Position numbers and translations under genes: made by a program. Of a DNA stretch of 64,000 nt, positions 32,605-44,214 are shown one piece after another. The notes beneath the pieces are model-generated. The model searched no databases, was not told the DNA's origin, and was given only the letters and a program-made list of their open reading frames with translations. Each line of letters opens with the position of its first letter. The stretch's first letter is position 1. This DNA comes from Isoetes taiwanensis (taxonomy: Eukaryota; Streptophyta; Lycopodiopsida; Isoetales; Isoetaceae): contig JAJEKV010000091.1 of NCBI GenBank assembly GCA_021234155.1, positions 806,001 to 870,000 of the forward strand. The letters run 5' to 3'.

Positions 32605-33500
32605 CCGTATTTAAGGGTTAAATCGTAATAGGTCCACACGTGGTTTGCACGCTTGATACAAGAGACGTCAATGACCAATTAAGCTTCTCATTGCAAAAAT
32701 CTCCTTCGTATACCAAGCCCTTGCAAACTGCAAGGATGGGAAAGAGTACCACGTCCGATCTAATGTTGGAAAATGTGATCTCAAGTCCATCTCCAACTCG
32801 TAGGAGATACTCTGCAAACACCTTTTGCTCTTTCACATCTCTTTCCACATTATTCATTTCTCGCATATTTATGTTCAGCTTATGTTCCTCGACATTATCC
32901 CATATGTAAGAGCATTTCGCACAATTTGGGGTTAATTTCCTCGTGGAACCACAGGTGGAAGCTGGCAAAAATCTCCTTCCAAAACAACAATTAATCCCCC
33001 AAATAATTTGTCACATGACATCACGTCATCGAGCGTTCTATCCAGTGCTTCATAAATATATTTATGCATCATTGGGGCCTCATTCCATATAATCATGCTA
33101 GTCGCTCTTATCAATTTTTCCAGCTCCGACTGCTTTGGAATATTGCAAGTTGATGTCTCATCTATGTTTATCAGTATCTTGAACCTTAAATGTGCAATGC
33201 GCCCACCCTTCAATAAAGTGGATGCAATTCCTGAAGAAGCAACTGCAAGTGCATGATACCTTTGGCACGAACATAAGACAATATGGTGTTAAAAGAAAAA
33301 CCCTTTCGCGAGCTGCCTGCACCCTGAACAAAAAACACCCGTCCTTTTTCCAACATCATGTGCTCATCGATCACACGGTCGAAGATAACACACTGATTGT
33401 GATATAGTCGGTCTACATCTTCTTGCATCTCTACCATATCTTCTTAAAACACCTCATCCTGAAATATCATATATGGATCTATTGCACGCTCAGAAAGAAT
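32605..33500 (-). pseudogene. Helitron PIF1-like helicase fragment
   Basis: Read on the minus strand, motifs appear in helicase order across frames: ERAIDPYMIFQDEVF, a TAA, then EDVDRLYHNQCVIFDRVIDE, FFVQGAGSSRKGFSFNTILS (Walker A region), GGRIAHLRFKILINIDETST, RATSMIIWNEAPMMHKYIYE (Walker B region), FGGLIVVLEGDFCQLPPVVP and YIWDNVEEHKLNINMREMNN. Rolling-circle Helitrons encode this helicase fused after a Rep domain. The Walker A Gly-x-x-Gly-Lys-Thr is disrupted and several frameshifts are present, so it is dead. No Rep domain or Helitron terminus was recognised, so the element's limits are unknown. Confidence 0.85.
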
Positions 33501-34202
33501 GAACTCATGATTGTATTATTACATGATTTATAAAGGAGCTGCCTTGCTTTTAGGAGCAATCTTTCCTATTGTACATAGCACTACATTTTGGTAGTTAGTA
33601 CTCCTCAAATTGTAAGTCCTTGATGCATCTGCTTTCTATTTGTATTTGAAGTCTCGCCACATGACTTAAGAACCCATGACATTTTGATCCCTCAAATCGT
33701 AAGTGCTTGATGCTTCTGGTTTCCATTTCTATTTTGGAGTCTTGCCCATCACTAATTGCTTGTGACAATGCAGATACGTTTGCAGTTGTACTTTGTGAAT
33801 CTCTATTCATATTATCATTTCTTTTGCAAGTTCGTCATAGAGTCAGGCGGAGTCTCTTTTGCATTGCTTAAAACGAAGACCAACAGAATTAGCAAGAAAA
33901 TATTTTAAGCCAACTCTATTGGCTGCAGAATTCTGAGAGCATTTATTATTATGAGCACATCAATAGGAATGCATGTTGATTCACTATTTCAATTAGGTAT
34001 ATGCCATATTGTATATTTTTTGGTCATTTTGTTGTCAACACGTACACAAGAAATGTGGCTACTTACATATGCATGAAAGTTAAACCAAATGAAAAGCCAA
34101 GTTGAAGGGCAGAAAGGTGGCAGATGGGTTTCATAGGCATTCAAAAGATCAATTCAAAAGGAGCAAGACAACACAACTTAAACTCCACTAAAACTAAACA
34201 TT
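33500..34202. repeat. duplicated segment, copy 2
   Basis: Homologous to 20107-20900. The copy continues after the LINE at 36823-36850. It directly adjoins the helicase remnant, so it may be part of the same Helitron or of its target. Confidence 0.85.
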
Positions 34203-36822
34203 GATATGCAGGAGGCCGTTTTATCTAAGATCCATCTTATTATTTCTCCACAGCAGCGTGTTCAGTTGGAATCAACTATTACTGTCGATGATTTGCATTC
34301 TGATGTAGACTCTTTAAAGAAGAATAAGTGCCCAGGCTTGGATGGTTTTCCCGCAGAGTTTTTCCAAGCTTATTGGGATTGGCTTGGTGATGACGTCTTC
34401 AATGCTTTCTCTGAGTTTCACCGATTCAGGAGCTTGGATAAGATCATCAACACTGGTTGCATTTCCCTTATTCCTAAGTGCAAATAGCCTAAAACTATCT
34501 CGGATTGGCGCCCTATAACTTTGTTATCTACGGTGAACAAGATCTTTGCTAAGGCCTTGGCAGAGAAAGTGAGGGATATCTTAGCAGAGTCTATCTCTTT
34601 CACGCAATCAGGATTTTTACCTTAGCGTTGTATTCTTGATAATGTGGCCGCCTCTTATGAGGGGATGTATTGGGCGCGTCTTAAGGGTCAGCACATTGTA
34701 TATCTCAAATTGGATTTTGCTAAAGCCTAATGACAATATAGATTGGAATTTCCTACAAAAATGCCTTCTGACATTGGGATTTGGAGAGTTGTTTACTAGA
34801 GATGTTATGAAGCTCCATCTTTCTGCTCAGTCTACTGTGCTTTTTCAGGGAGAACCGTCGGCTGTGTTTCTTGTTGGTAGAGGAGTTCGACAAGGATGTC
34901 CCCTTGCCCCATTATTGTTCACTATTGTGGCAGAGGTATTATCCCAGCTATTCTCTTCGGCTACTCAAGATGGCGTAATTCAGGGATTGACTATGGAGGA
35001 TGCTTCTCAAGAAGTGTGTAATCAGTATGCCGATTTATCTTTCTAGTGGCTGAGGATGATAATCTTCAGAATGCTAAGCTTTTGCTGGACTCTTTCTCCC
35101 CGGCATCAGGGGTTCTTGTTGGGTGGCTAAAGTGCTCTGCTTTATAGATTTTGGATGTGGATGTTCCTCCCTGTGTTTACGAGTATCCGTGGAAAGTGCT
35201 TCCTCAAGGGAAGGCCACTAAACTCTTGGGCATTCATGTAGGTATACATATCTCTACTTCAGATGCATGGGATGTTATAGTGGAAGGCCTGCGTAAGCAT
35301 CTTTTTTGGTGGAATACAGCTAAGCTTTCTCTGGTAGGGCGGATAGTAGTTGCTAAGCAGGTTCTCAGCAACACTCATGTATATATGGCATCTGCTGTGC
35401 TTGCCTCACAAACAAAGTTTCAAGAGGTTGTCGCAATTGTCCGTAACTTCATTTGGGCAGGTACTGAGACAGGTGTAGTTGTGAAGGTCGCTTGGTCCAC
35501 ATGTATCAAACCAAAATTTGCTGGAGGTCTAGGCATGATTGACTTTCATTTACAGAGTAAAATTATGATATCTAAGTTCATTTGTCGCTACTTGGTGGGT
35601 ATGATACATTCGCCTGGAATGCGATTGGTTGCGCAAGCACTTGGGCAGTGTATTCCTTTTGGGAAACCGGCACTTAGGGCAGTTCTTCCTTGGTGTCTCT
35701 TTTATCAGCTTCGCCCATATCCGAATGCTTCCCCCTTCTTGAAGGGACTGCTTGATTCTTGGGAGACAGTTCGTGTGTTATTTAAGATTAATCCAGGTGT
35801 ATGTTCACAGGCAGGTTCTCTGTGTTGGTGGATTCCTCTGGATAACCACATGCCTCTGTGTGCTACTGTACATCCATTGACTCAGCGACGTTGGAGGCAT
35901 GCTGGTATTCTCACAGTTGGTGCTTGGTATGAGGCAGGACACTTGTTGACTTGGGATGCTTTTCAGACTAAGTTTATACTATCTCGATGGAACAGAGCTC
36001 TGTGGCAAAAGCTGGTTGGCATTCTGCCAGACGCTCCTTCACAATCAGTTGATGTGCCTATTTGGACTGGTCCCCAAATTGTTAATGCACAATGTCTTGT
36101 GCATTCATTATATCAAAAGCTAGTTGATGTTGACATTGTCCCCCCTCGGACTGGTTGGCAGCTCCGCATTCCCCTTCCTCAGTGGAAGCATATGTGGTCC
36201 TGGGTCTGGAATAAATTGCTGCATCCCAAAGTTTCTACCTTATGGTGGCAACTCCTTCACAGATGTCTGCGGGTTAATGTGCTGGTTCATAAGTTTTATT
36301 CCCGCATTTCAGAACTTCGTCTACTATGTAAACGGCAAGTTGAGAGTATCGAGCACTGTTTTTTTCTATGTGACCAAGTTCAGCCAGTTTGGTCATGGTT
36401 ACTATCTCTCTTCCATGTGGTCTTGACTAGCCAGCAGGTGCTTCTCGCCATTTATCCTTCCACTTGGAACAGCTTGAAGCAACAGGCTTTCCACTTAGCT
36501 TCAGGCTGGTTGTTGTGGTCTATTTGGAAAAGAAGGCGAATGTGTATCTTCAAAGGCTTATCAATTAGTGTCGACCAACTTCTTCACGAGGCACAAGACA
36601 GATTGGTGAAGGCACCTATGTTCTCAGCTTGCTCCTGAGAAAAAATGTTTGATTTTTGAGGAATATTTGGGTATCTTATCTTATGCATAGACAGGTGGCT
36701 GCACTCAGTGGATTATCTTTGTCTGCTGAGATTTTATTCCTGTCTCTGCATCTATGTGTGTACTTCTTTTGAAATATTGAATAACAGTTTGTCGTCCTTC
36801 AAAAAAAAAAAAACTAAACATT
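34190..36822 (+). mobile_element. 5'-truncated LINE (L1-like) with target duplication and known empty site
   Basis: The body is about 34203-36810 and ends in GTCGTCCTTC plus an A-run. AAACTAAACATT flanks it on both sides (about 34191-34202 and 36811-36822). The paralogous segment at 20881-20910 reads across the site uninterrupted, which confirms the insertion. It belongs to the same family as the LINE at 9681-11370, judged by the shared CGTCCTTC-poly(A) ending. Confidence 0.92.
34206..36638 (+). pseudogene. LINE ORF2 (reverse transcriptase, C-terminal zf-RVT)
   Basis: The endonuclease is missing because of 5' truncation. Reverse-transcriptase motifs run across frames and stops: LKKNKCPGLDGFPAEFFQAY, ISDWRPITLLSTVNKIFAKA, FTQSGFLP, VYLKLDFAKA, RGVRQGCPLAPLLFTIVAE and CNQYADLSF. 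The catalytic YADD is altered to YADL. From 35151 a 495-codon open frame continues through the thumb (LPQGKATKLLGIHVG, WWNTAKLSLVGRIVVAKQVL) to the zf-RVT-like end (STLWWQLLHRCLRVN, CFFLCDQVQPVW), stopping at 36638. At least four stops lie upstream of it. In an active LINE this protein copies element RNA at the nicked target in the nucleus. Confidence 0.88.
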
Positions 36823-37059
36823 TATCAAATTCAAGTGCCATATTACTCCTATAATGCTTCCCTTTAGTCAATCTCATAAAGTGTGTTATACTTGGAGCTT
36901 AGTTACCAATTTAATTTCAGATCCAAACCTGAAACAATGTTTTGAAATAAAACCTTTTATGTATACCATTAGGCAGATTTTGAACATGGAATCAAACCAG
37001 GTTGATTGATAAACATGTTCACATTACATCTTTTATATTTTTTGTTGAAGGACGTCAAA

Positions 37060-37158
37060 CAAACGTCATAAATGGCACAAAAGTGACGTTTATGCTCGGT
37101 AAAAAGGCGGAGGATAAATGTCACTTTTGTGCCATTTCTACCTATTTTTGTAGTAGTG
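37060..37158 (-). mobile_element. CACTA-like terminus with a 24-bp inverted repeat
   Basis: Read inward on the minus strand from 37158, the sequence is CACTACTACAAAAATAGG, a typical En/Spm (CACTA) end. Just inside, AAATGGCACAAAAGTGAC-type arms at 37070-37093 and 37114-37137 pair over 23 of 24 bases with a 20-base loop. The other end of the element was not found, so it may be a fragment or a small MITE-like derivative. Confidence 0.55.
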
Positions 37159-37997
37159 ATTAAAAAACCCCATCCTTTCGGGTTTTCGAGGAAAAACCCT
37201 AGCGATAAAATTTGGACAAGGGGCTTGGACAATGCAAGGCTGTTAAATGTTCCCGCAAAAAAAAAATCCACGCTCCACAGAGAATACCGAAGTCGCGCAT
37301 CACCCCTGGACTTGCACATCACCAACAAAAAATACAATAGAGAAAAAACCTCGAAAAAGCGAGGGGCTGGTCACGCATGCCACGCAACAAAAAACAACAT
37401 TTACAATAATATACACATTAAGGGAGGGTAGGTGGGAGTCAAGGGAACTGTTAAGAGAGGAGAAAACGCCAATGAGAAGTCAATGAAGAACCTGCAAGAA
37501 ATAGTGATCCTTAAACGAATCAGAGCCCCAGAAAATGCATGCAATGCATGCATGGGAGAGATGCATGCTCGCCCATTCGAGAATACCAATCCGATGGCTC
37601 GGATCGATGGCATTCTCGAATAATGGCTGGCATGAAAATATACAAAAGCTCCCGACAAAAGGAGAAGTTCCTTATCAAAACGGGATCGAGATCGAAGGTT
37701 GAAGGATGGTAAAAAAAGGGACAAGATCGGAGAAGAACATGTCACAATATGGAAAAAGACGTCAAATTAGCAAACCAAGCAGGGAGAAGCCCCTTCCCTG
37801 CCTGATACCAAAGAAAGAGAGTCAAGGAAACTGCTGAGAGAGGAGGAAACCCCGATGAGAGGTCAATGAAGAACCTGCAAGAAATAGTGATCCCCAAACG
37901 AACCAGAGCCCCATAAAATGCATGCAATGCATGTATGGGAGAGATGCATGCTCGCCCATTCGAGAATACCGATTCGATGGCTCGGATCGATGGCATT
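37159..37997 (-). mobile_element. A-B-A-X repeat element, copy 2
   Basis: On the minus strand, unit A (179 bp) occurs at 37997-37819 and 37614-37436, separated by B. X then follows, with CCAAGCCCCTTG and the hairpin AGGGTTTTTCCTCG / AAAACCCGAAAGG ending at 37159. The order and many short blocks match copy 1 at 14219-15309: AGGTTCTTCATTGAC versus AGAGTTCTTCATCGAC, CAGGGAAGGGGCTTC versus CAGGGGAGGGGCTTC, and TTGGTGATGTGCA. Just after the first A the sequence TGGTATCAG appears, which resembles a tRNA-Met primer site. The CACTA-like end abuts the element. Confidence 0.7.
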
Positions 37998-37999
37998 AG

Positions 38000-39275
38000 A
38001 GTAAGATGCTTTCTTTTTCTTCGTTGTCAATAGTCATATTCCTAATTTAATAACAATTACCACTACAACCACATAATGGCAAATGTTCAAAATTGTGAGA
38101 TACATATTCGTCCATTGTATTCCCTTCACTTTCAAATCAATCCTAAAAAAAACATGATATGTACTCGGATATAATAGACAAACTTAATTCTACCATCAAC
38201 CTTTTTCCATTCATATGCTAATCCCATTTCAAACTTTGCAGATGGGCCACAACATGTCTGCTTTTGCCATACTCAATTTGTCCACAACCATCAAGACTGA
38301 CTCAATCAAGGGCAATTCCTGGCACAGGTGCTCCATGTTACCCTTGCCCCATCAAGGCACATTCCTTATTCTGACGAACAATAAAACAACTGCCTCTTCA
38401 AATTGTTAGTAAAGCCCGGCAATGCGGGCACCATAACGTGCAGTATTTAAAGCATATTCTGTAATTGAAGACTATATGTCCAATTCTAATTGAAATTCAA
38501 GGCAAAATGATAGGTACCTGATTTTCACTTATGGGCGAAGTTATTGTGGCTTATTCCAACGAATGCATGATAGCGCCATCACATGTTTATTAGTGTTCAG
38601 TTCAATAGAAATGTGTGAAAATTCTGAATTGGGAAACTGATTATGTTAAATGCCTTCTTATGACAACCAAAGGAGTTGCCTCTGTTATTTTCTTTGTGTC
38701 TTCAATCTGTCAATCTGCAGCATTCAAAGCTCAAATACATGTTTAGTCCTTTTTAGAGTCTCTGACATGGCTGGTTGAGGTTGTGCCATGTCAACAGAAT
38801 GTGTTGTGTAAGTGCGACATATTTTAATGCAATCTTCCACATATCTTATTTTACTGTGCACCTAGGGGACTCATGAAAATCTCACAAGTGGCTCTGGTGT
38901 ATGGTTAGGATCTACTTTGGTTAGATTTTCATAAATTTTAACTTCCAATTTAATGCTTGTGAGCTATTATTTCTATTTCCTAGCTAGTTTAGCAACACAA
39001 CTTTAACTAGCTACTAGACTGTATCTCTGAAAGAAAAAAAAAACCTTCTCCCCCTGCTGGAGGTCATTGCTGTTTCCATTGAATGTAGAGTAGAATATAT
39101 TTTATATCCAAATTCTAAATTTTAATGTAGGGTAAAATCCCCTTGTACAGTACGAGTATCGTAAAGGAAAAGGTCTCGCGGTACTACAAACGGGTTATAC
39201 CGCCTCTGATCTCCCCTATGCTTTTGAACATCTATGGATTAGGGTTTCGGCAAACATAGCGGATCAATCACGGCA
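38000..39275. other. intergenic, upstream of the CCCH gene
   Basis: AT-rich, no gene recognised. The part near 39160-39280 is probably the CCCH gene's promoter and 5' leader (CTAGGGTTTCGG near 39240). A GTAAGT at 39280 followed by TTTTTGAG before the ATG suggests a short 5'-UTR intron. Confidence 0.45.
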
Positions 39276-39349
39276 GCATGTAAGTAACCTTCCTACTGAT
39301 TAGTTTAAGATTTGTTCATAAATCCAGTTCCTTTTTTGAGAGAAGAAGC

Positions 39350-40824
39350 ATGGATACAACAGCGGCTGCAGAGCTGGGTATGTCCATCCCTGGTGCTGGT
39401 GTGGATGGAGTAGGATTTTGGGATTCTGCAGCTGTTGATCAAGAAGCATGGGCGGAAGAGGATTATGAAGGGAGTCCTCCTGGAAAAGGTCCCATTAGGC
39501 ATGGTGGCGTGGGGCATGGCAGACATTCTGCCCCTGGATTTGAACCGATGCCAAAGAGATTGCGGAATACAGCTCCTGAATCCCCAGGACACAATGAGAT
39601 GTCTCATGTTGGTAGCTATGCAAATGGGATAGTGCCTGGAGGATATGATGATCCTGCTTCAGCATACAAAGGTGGCAGAAACTCTCATGGTGGTTCACAG
39701 GGTGGAAGCCCTTATAAATCTAATTCTTTTCAAGGTGGATATCATAATGAGACACAAGTGGGGTTGCAGTCTAATGGGGGATCGGGATCAGGACCTGGCC
39801 GTGGTAAAAGTGGCACAGGTAGTATTTTTTTCAAAACCAAGCTCTGTGCTAGGTTTAGAGCTGGGAACTGTCCTTATAATTCCAATTGCAACTTTGCTCA
39901 TGGGATGGAGGAACTACGAAAGCCACCCCCTGGATGGGAAGATCTTGTTGCAGCTCAAGAAGAAAGAGTAAGTGGAGGGAATCAGGGTACAAATGGTGGT
40001 GGGACTGATTCACAGGGTGCAGCTTCTGGGGACTCCCAAAGATACCAGAAAACACGACCATGTAAGAAATTTCTTACAGAGGGAGGTTGCCCTTATGGAG
40101 AAAGGTGCATTTTCTTACACGAAGAAGCAGCTCCGCAGTCCAAATATGCAAGGGAATATTCAAGGGAGAGTGCAGCAATCAATGTCACTCCAAGCTCGAA
40201 TAATGGTGGTGCTGGAGGGGGTGGTTCAAGTAATGGAGGGCCTACTCCCAGACCACCAAATTGGAAGACCAGGCTCTGCAACAAATGGGAGACTACTGGC
40301 CATTGCCCATTTGGTGAGAAGTGCCACTTTGCTCATGGAGCTGCTGGTATGTATTTTGCATATTGATTATGAATGGCTTGTGAATACTTTGTTTTTATTC
40401 CTTTCTTTTTGTTGCTGGTAATTATTCTTGGAAAGATTATAACTAGGTGTTGTATTTTTCAGAGTTACAAAAATATGGAGGAGGACCAATTGATTCACCT
40501 CCAAATAGTGCAGCACAGACAGAATCTAAAACAGGAGGCATAGCTCCTTCTAGATCCTACTCAGATGTATCATCACCTGCTCCCTATGTTCTTGATGGGC
40601 ATGCAACCGGGAATTCAAGGCAAGGATCCCTTGGTCACCATTGCCTGCAGAAGCCTGCCTATGGTATCGTAAAAACTTGTATGGTTTGGAGAGGGCCTAC
40701 AGATGGAGTCTCTACTATTTACGGTGATTGGTTTGATGATAATGATTGGGATAATGAAGGTGGATTAATTAAGCATGGGAGTTTGAATGCTTCATATGAT
40801 ATAGGCATTGAGATTGACAACTGA
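39350..40824 (+). CDS. tandem CCCH-type zinc-finger protein (C3H12/C3H56-like), two exons
   Basis: Exons 39350-40346 and 40463-40824 join in phase (GCTGCTG with AGTTACAA) across a canonical GT-AG intron, giving 452 residues. Three CCCH fingers are complete. Residues 166-184 follow Cys-x7-Cys-x5-Cys-x3-His ([20 protein letters not shown]). Residues 238-257 and 310-329 follow Cys-x8-Cys-x5-Cys-x3-His ([20 protein letters not shown] and [20 protein letters not shown]). Gly/Ser/Asn-rich linkers separate them, and the fingers have the KTKLC / KTRPC / KTRLC lead-ins of RNA-binding tandem zinc fingers. Plant relatives (C3H12/C3H56 group) are nuclear or cytoplasmic RNA- or DNA-binding regulators. The specific target is unknown. 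The short acidic C-terminus ([12 protein letters not shown]) looks intact. The ATG at 39350 is the first in frame. This is the best-preserved complete gene in the window. Confidence 0.93.
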
Positions 40825-42044
40825 GCACAACAGAAGCTAAATTTTAAGTTCTGCTGCTCAACAACTTGAAGGGCAAGGCTTCTATGCACAGTCATTTAGA
40901 TGCTGTTTGAAGATTATAAGCTCCAGCAGAGGAGTCTGTGAAGATCAAATTTTGTCCATGTCATGTTATTGTTCTCAATCAGATATCCTATTTCAGTGTA
41001 CCCACTACAAGAGGAGCTCCAAGAAATATTTGGATGGTCTCTCTTTAATTGTTTTCTCACATCTCTTGAACTATATGTTTCCAAGCACAGTTTGACACCT
41101 TGCTAACCTAAACATACAAGAGACTTTAATGTGTCAACAGTGATACGTTAAACAAACAGGTCTTCTTTCTATATAGGTTCTAGAGAAGTATTGAATAATA
41201 ATATATAATCCTGCAGGAGACACTGCGTAAAGAACATACAACTCAGAACTTGGATGTAAGGTGATGAATTTTCGTCAGCAGTGAACTGTTTGAATCTCCC
41301 CTGCTTTTTTAAAAGTTATTTCAAATGGCCTTCTATTCTTAGTTTCATTTAACAAATGCTATTGATTTTTGCAGGTTATATCTTTTAAAACAGCCTGTTT
41401 GGTTCCAAAAGACACAAAGTATGAATCTACTCGTCTTCAAAGACAAGGCAGGCAGTTGCTTTCACGATAATGTTTTGAACATTGTCCTTGCTCAGACATC
41501 TTTAAATCTTTGAGTTACACCACCTTGAAAGCGAATCCTCTGTTCCACAATATAAAGATGTTCTATAGATGTCACACCAGGAGATTTGAGATGTAATATC
41601 ATTGGCATAGTCATTACTCATGGAATCTGCACCATTACAGCATCAATCCTAAAGTCGTAGATGTGGTGAGGACATGAATGATGGATTGGAGATGGAACAT
41701 CAAGCTTTGCTAGTGACAACATTCTGGGGCGAAGTGTTAAATGTGGATGAGCTTCAAGAAGCTACGAAATTATGTCTTCAAGCTTGGCGATCCTTATGTA
41801 TATTGCTCAATTAGGGACGTGCTATATCAATTCAATTGTCAGCATCAATCCCACGGTAGACGAATTACAGGTAATAGTAGCTAGCAATGTTGGAGAAACT
41901 TCTAGAGCCTACCTGTTTGCTCCTCCAAAGAGTCGAATATTCCAAGTTTTCAACTCGGATTTGTATCATCCTCGTAGAAAAATACATGAAAATCTTTTGG
42001 AAATTTTTGCCCTCGCGCAATAGGAAATGTTGAATTTTCAATTA
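40825..42044. other. 3' flank of the CCCH gene; unassigned frame
   Basis: The first several hundred bases are probably 3' UTR. A plus-strand frame at 41772-42023 (83 codons, with VSINPTVDELQVIVASNVGE) has no family assignment. Nothing else is supported. Confidence 0.4.
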
Positions 42045-43268
42045 AAATAACTTTCTTTACCCTGGAGTTTTCCCAACCTGGGAGCTTGCTCTTCTATGGT
42101 TTCTTTCCTTTCTGTTGCCATGGAAAATTGAATTGAATTGAATTTTTTCGTCCATGGAGATGAAAAAGGCATATGGGACTCAACAATTGGTCAGGCATAT
42201 GGAGGATATTAGTGGACACAATATCTGGACTTATGCCCTCATGTTGCATATTGTCAAAACAATCTAATGCAAGGAGAGCCTCTCCATGATAACCATTGAA
42301 TTCCACAACACCACGTCTCGATCAGATACCATATTGAAGATTTTACATGCATCCTCAAGGCTTCCACATTTGGAATACATATCCACAAGTGTACTTCTCA
42401 GAAAAACATCCAACTGCAGTCCATTTTCCATACCATATGCTTCCACATTTGGAATACATATCCACAAGTATACTTAGAAAAACATCCAACTGCAGTCCAT
42501 TTTCCATGATGATGTTATGAATATGTCTACCTTGCTCTATTGTTTTTATGTCAGCACATGCTTTGAGCACACTAAGAAATATGACCTCATTTGGTTTTAG
42601 GTTGGTAGGAACTGACTTTTGTATTATTAGATGAATGTGAAATGACCTCATTTGGTTTTAGGTTGGTAGGAACTGACTTTCGTATTATTAGATGAATGTG
42701 AAATGCTATGTTAATTCTCTGTTATGTTGTATTGGATGGTTGTATGATAGTTCAATTGTGCAACTCTTGTGCTTGGGGAAGGGGGGCAGAAACCTAAAGG
42801 CTAGTAGATGTATGGATACTGCGAGCTAGATTTTTCATAAATCCCATTAGATTTGGCCTGTGCATAAGAGTCCATCTGGCTGTGGGTCATATGTTGTGAT
42901 TGGGCACCATGTCTGGTGCTCAATCACAACATATGACCCACATCAAGGTGGACTCTATGCACAGGCCAAATCTAATGGGATTTATGAAAAATCTAGCTCG
43001 CAGTATCCATACATCTATTAGCCTTTAGGTTTCTGCCCTCTTTCCCCAAGCACAAAAGTTGCACAATCCAATACAACATAACAGAGAATTAACATAGCAC
43101 TTAACATTCATCTAATAATGTTCCTACCAACTAATTGCCAAGTCCCATATGCCTGACCAATCGTTGAGTCCCATATGCCTTTTTCCTCTTCGTGGACGAA
43201 AAAAATTAATTCAAATCAATGCAATAGCTCCCAGGTTGGGAAAACTCTAGGCTAAAGATATTTTGATG
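42045..43268. repeat. 1.2-kb inverted repeat (foldback) centred near 42920
   Basis: The outer arms read CTGGAGTTTTCCCAACCTGG (left, about 42062) and the complement CCAGGTTGGGAAAACTCTAG (right, about 43231-43250). The inner arms pair almost perfectly from about 42660 to 43130, around a short loop in TTGGGCACCAT / GGTGCTCAAT. The left arm carries about 450 bp of PPR-derived sequence that the right arm lacks. Within the arms there is a LINE-type 3' end with a (TTGAA)n tail on each side. A 61-bp tandem duplication lies at 42581-42702. Confidence 0.88.
42200..42655 (-). pseudogene. PPR gene fragment inside the inverted repeat
   Basis: The minus strand reads NEVIFLSVLKACADIKTIEQ, GRHIHNIIMENGLQLDVFL, LVDMYSKCGSLEDACKIF, SDRDVVLWNSM and CFDNMQHEGISPDIV, which is about one PLS block and a half. 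The segment MENGLQLDVFL is duplicated in tandem with a frameshift, and a short deletion joins the copies. It is a stranded fragment of the same family as the left-edge gene. Confidence 0.85.
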
Positions 43269-43269
43269 G

Positions 43270-44210
43270 AGCCGGTTGAGCGCAGCTACTTGGGTCCTTA
43301 TGATGGGCTAGTCTTATAGTCTGTCACTGAGTGTGAGCAGGGTATGGGTCTAACACCCCCTTTGGGTAGGACGAACCCTAGCTCAGTGTTTAGTGGGTTA
43401 AATTGGATATGGATGAATGATCTCGATCCTCTCGCTCGCCCATAATTTCATTGTGTTCCTCGATGAGACCAGTGAGATGCAGTCAAGCACGAACCAGAAA
43501 TCTCCCAATCTATTAAAACAAATTTTCATAGATACTTAGTAGGATGTTGAGCATGTTTATTCACAAATAGAATGTAGGTGATTTTTTTTCCTTCCATAAC
43601 GCGTTCGACAAGCAAACTCTGGGACACAAACATGCATCTCTTGATAAATTTAAGAGCATGCATCTCTTGATAAATTTACGAGCAAGAAAGCTTGGAAAAT
43701 TAGTCAAAATCCTCTTTTGTTTTAGTGTATAATTAGCTTCAAGGTATGCATGTCTTTCAACCACATAAAGGTCTTCTTCCAAAGTAGCCTTTATTTCTCA
43801 TTGAATTGTTTTAAGTTGAATATAACCAATCTCTTAAACAACTATTGTTGCCTATAGACCCAACTTGTGATTCACATGCATTCACATAATTCATGCTGCA
43901 TGTATGATGCCAAAGACGATAACAATGAATGCGAGCATGGAAATGCATAAACATGTCTTTTGGCTTTAGACTGAGCCATAAGGCTCAACAAGACTCAATG
44001 TAAATACATCACTAAGCAACCCTTGCATTAACAAAACATTGGACGATAATATTTTTGTAGGTTTGAAACCAAAGGAATGTTCACAACAGCCTTGACCGCG
44101 GGGATAATTTTCTCGTGCATAATAATCTTGTCGCGATGGGATGGTGGGCAATGACTAGTTAACTTGCAAGAACATCTTAGGGACACATGTAATGTCTCCG
44201 GCGGCCCCCC
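43270..44210. other. intergenic, nothing recognised
   Basis: Short frames only. A small duplication of GCATGCATCTCTTGATAAATTTA occurs as two adjacent partial copies near 43630-43680. Confidence 0.4.
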
Positions 44211-44214
44211 AATG

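Noticed and set aside
39350-40421. Long alternative frames overlapping the CCCH gene (for example 39645-39971, 39972-40421 plus)
   Set aside because: They are shadow frames; only the 39350 frame contains the three zinc fingers and joins in phase to the second exon.
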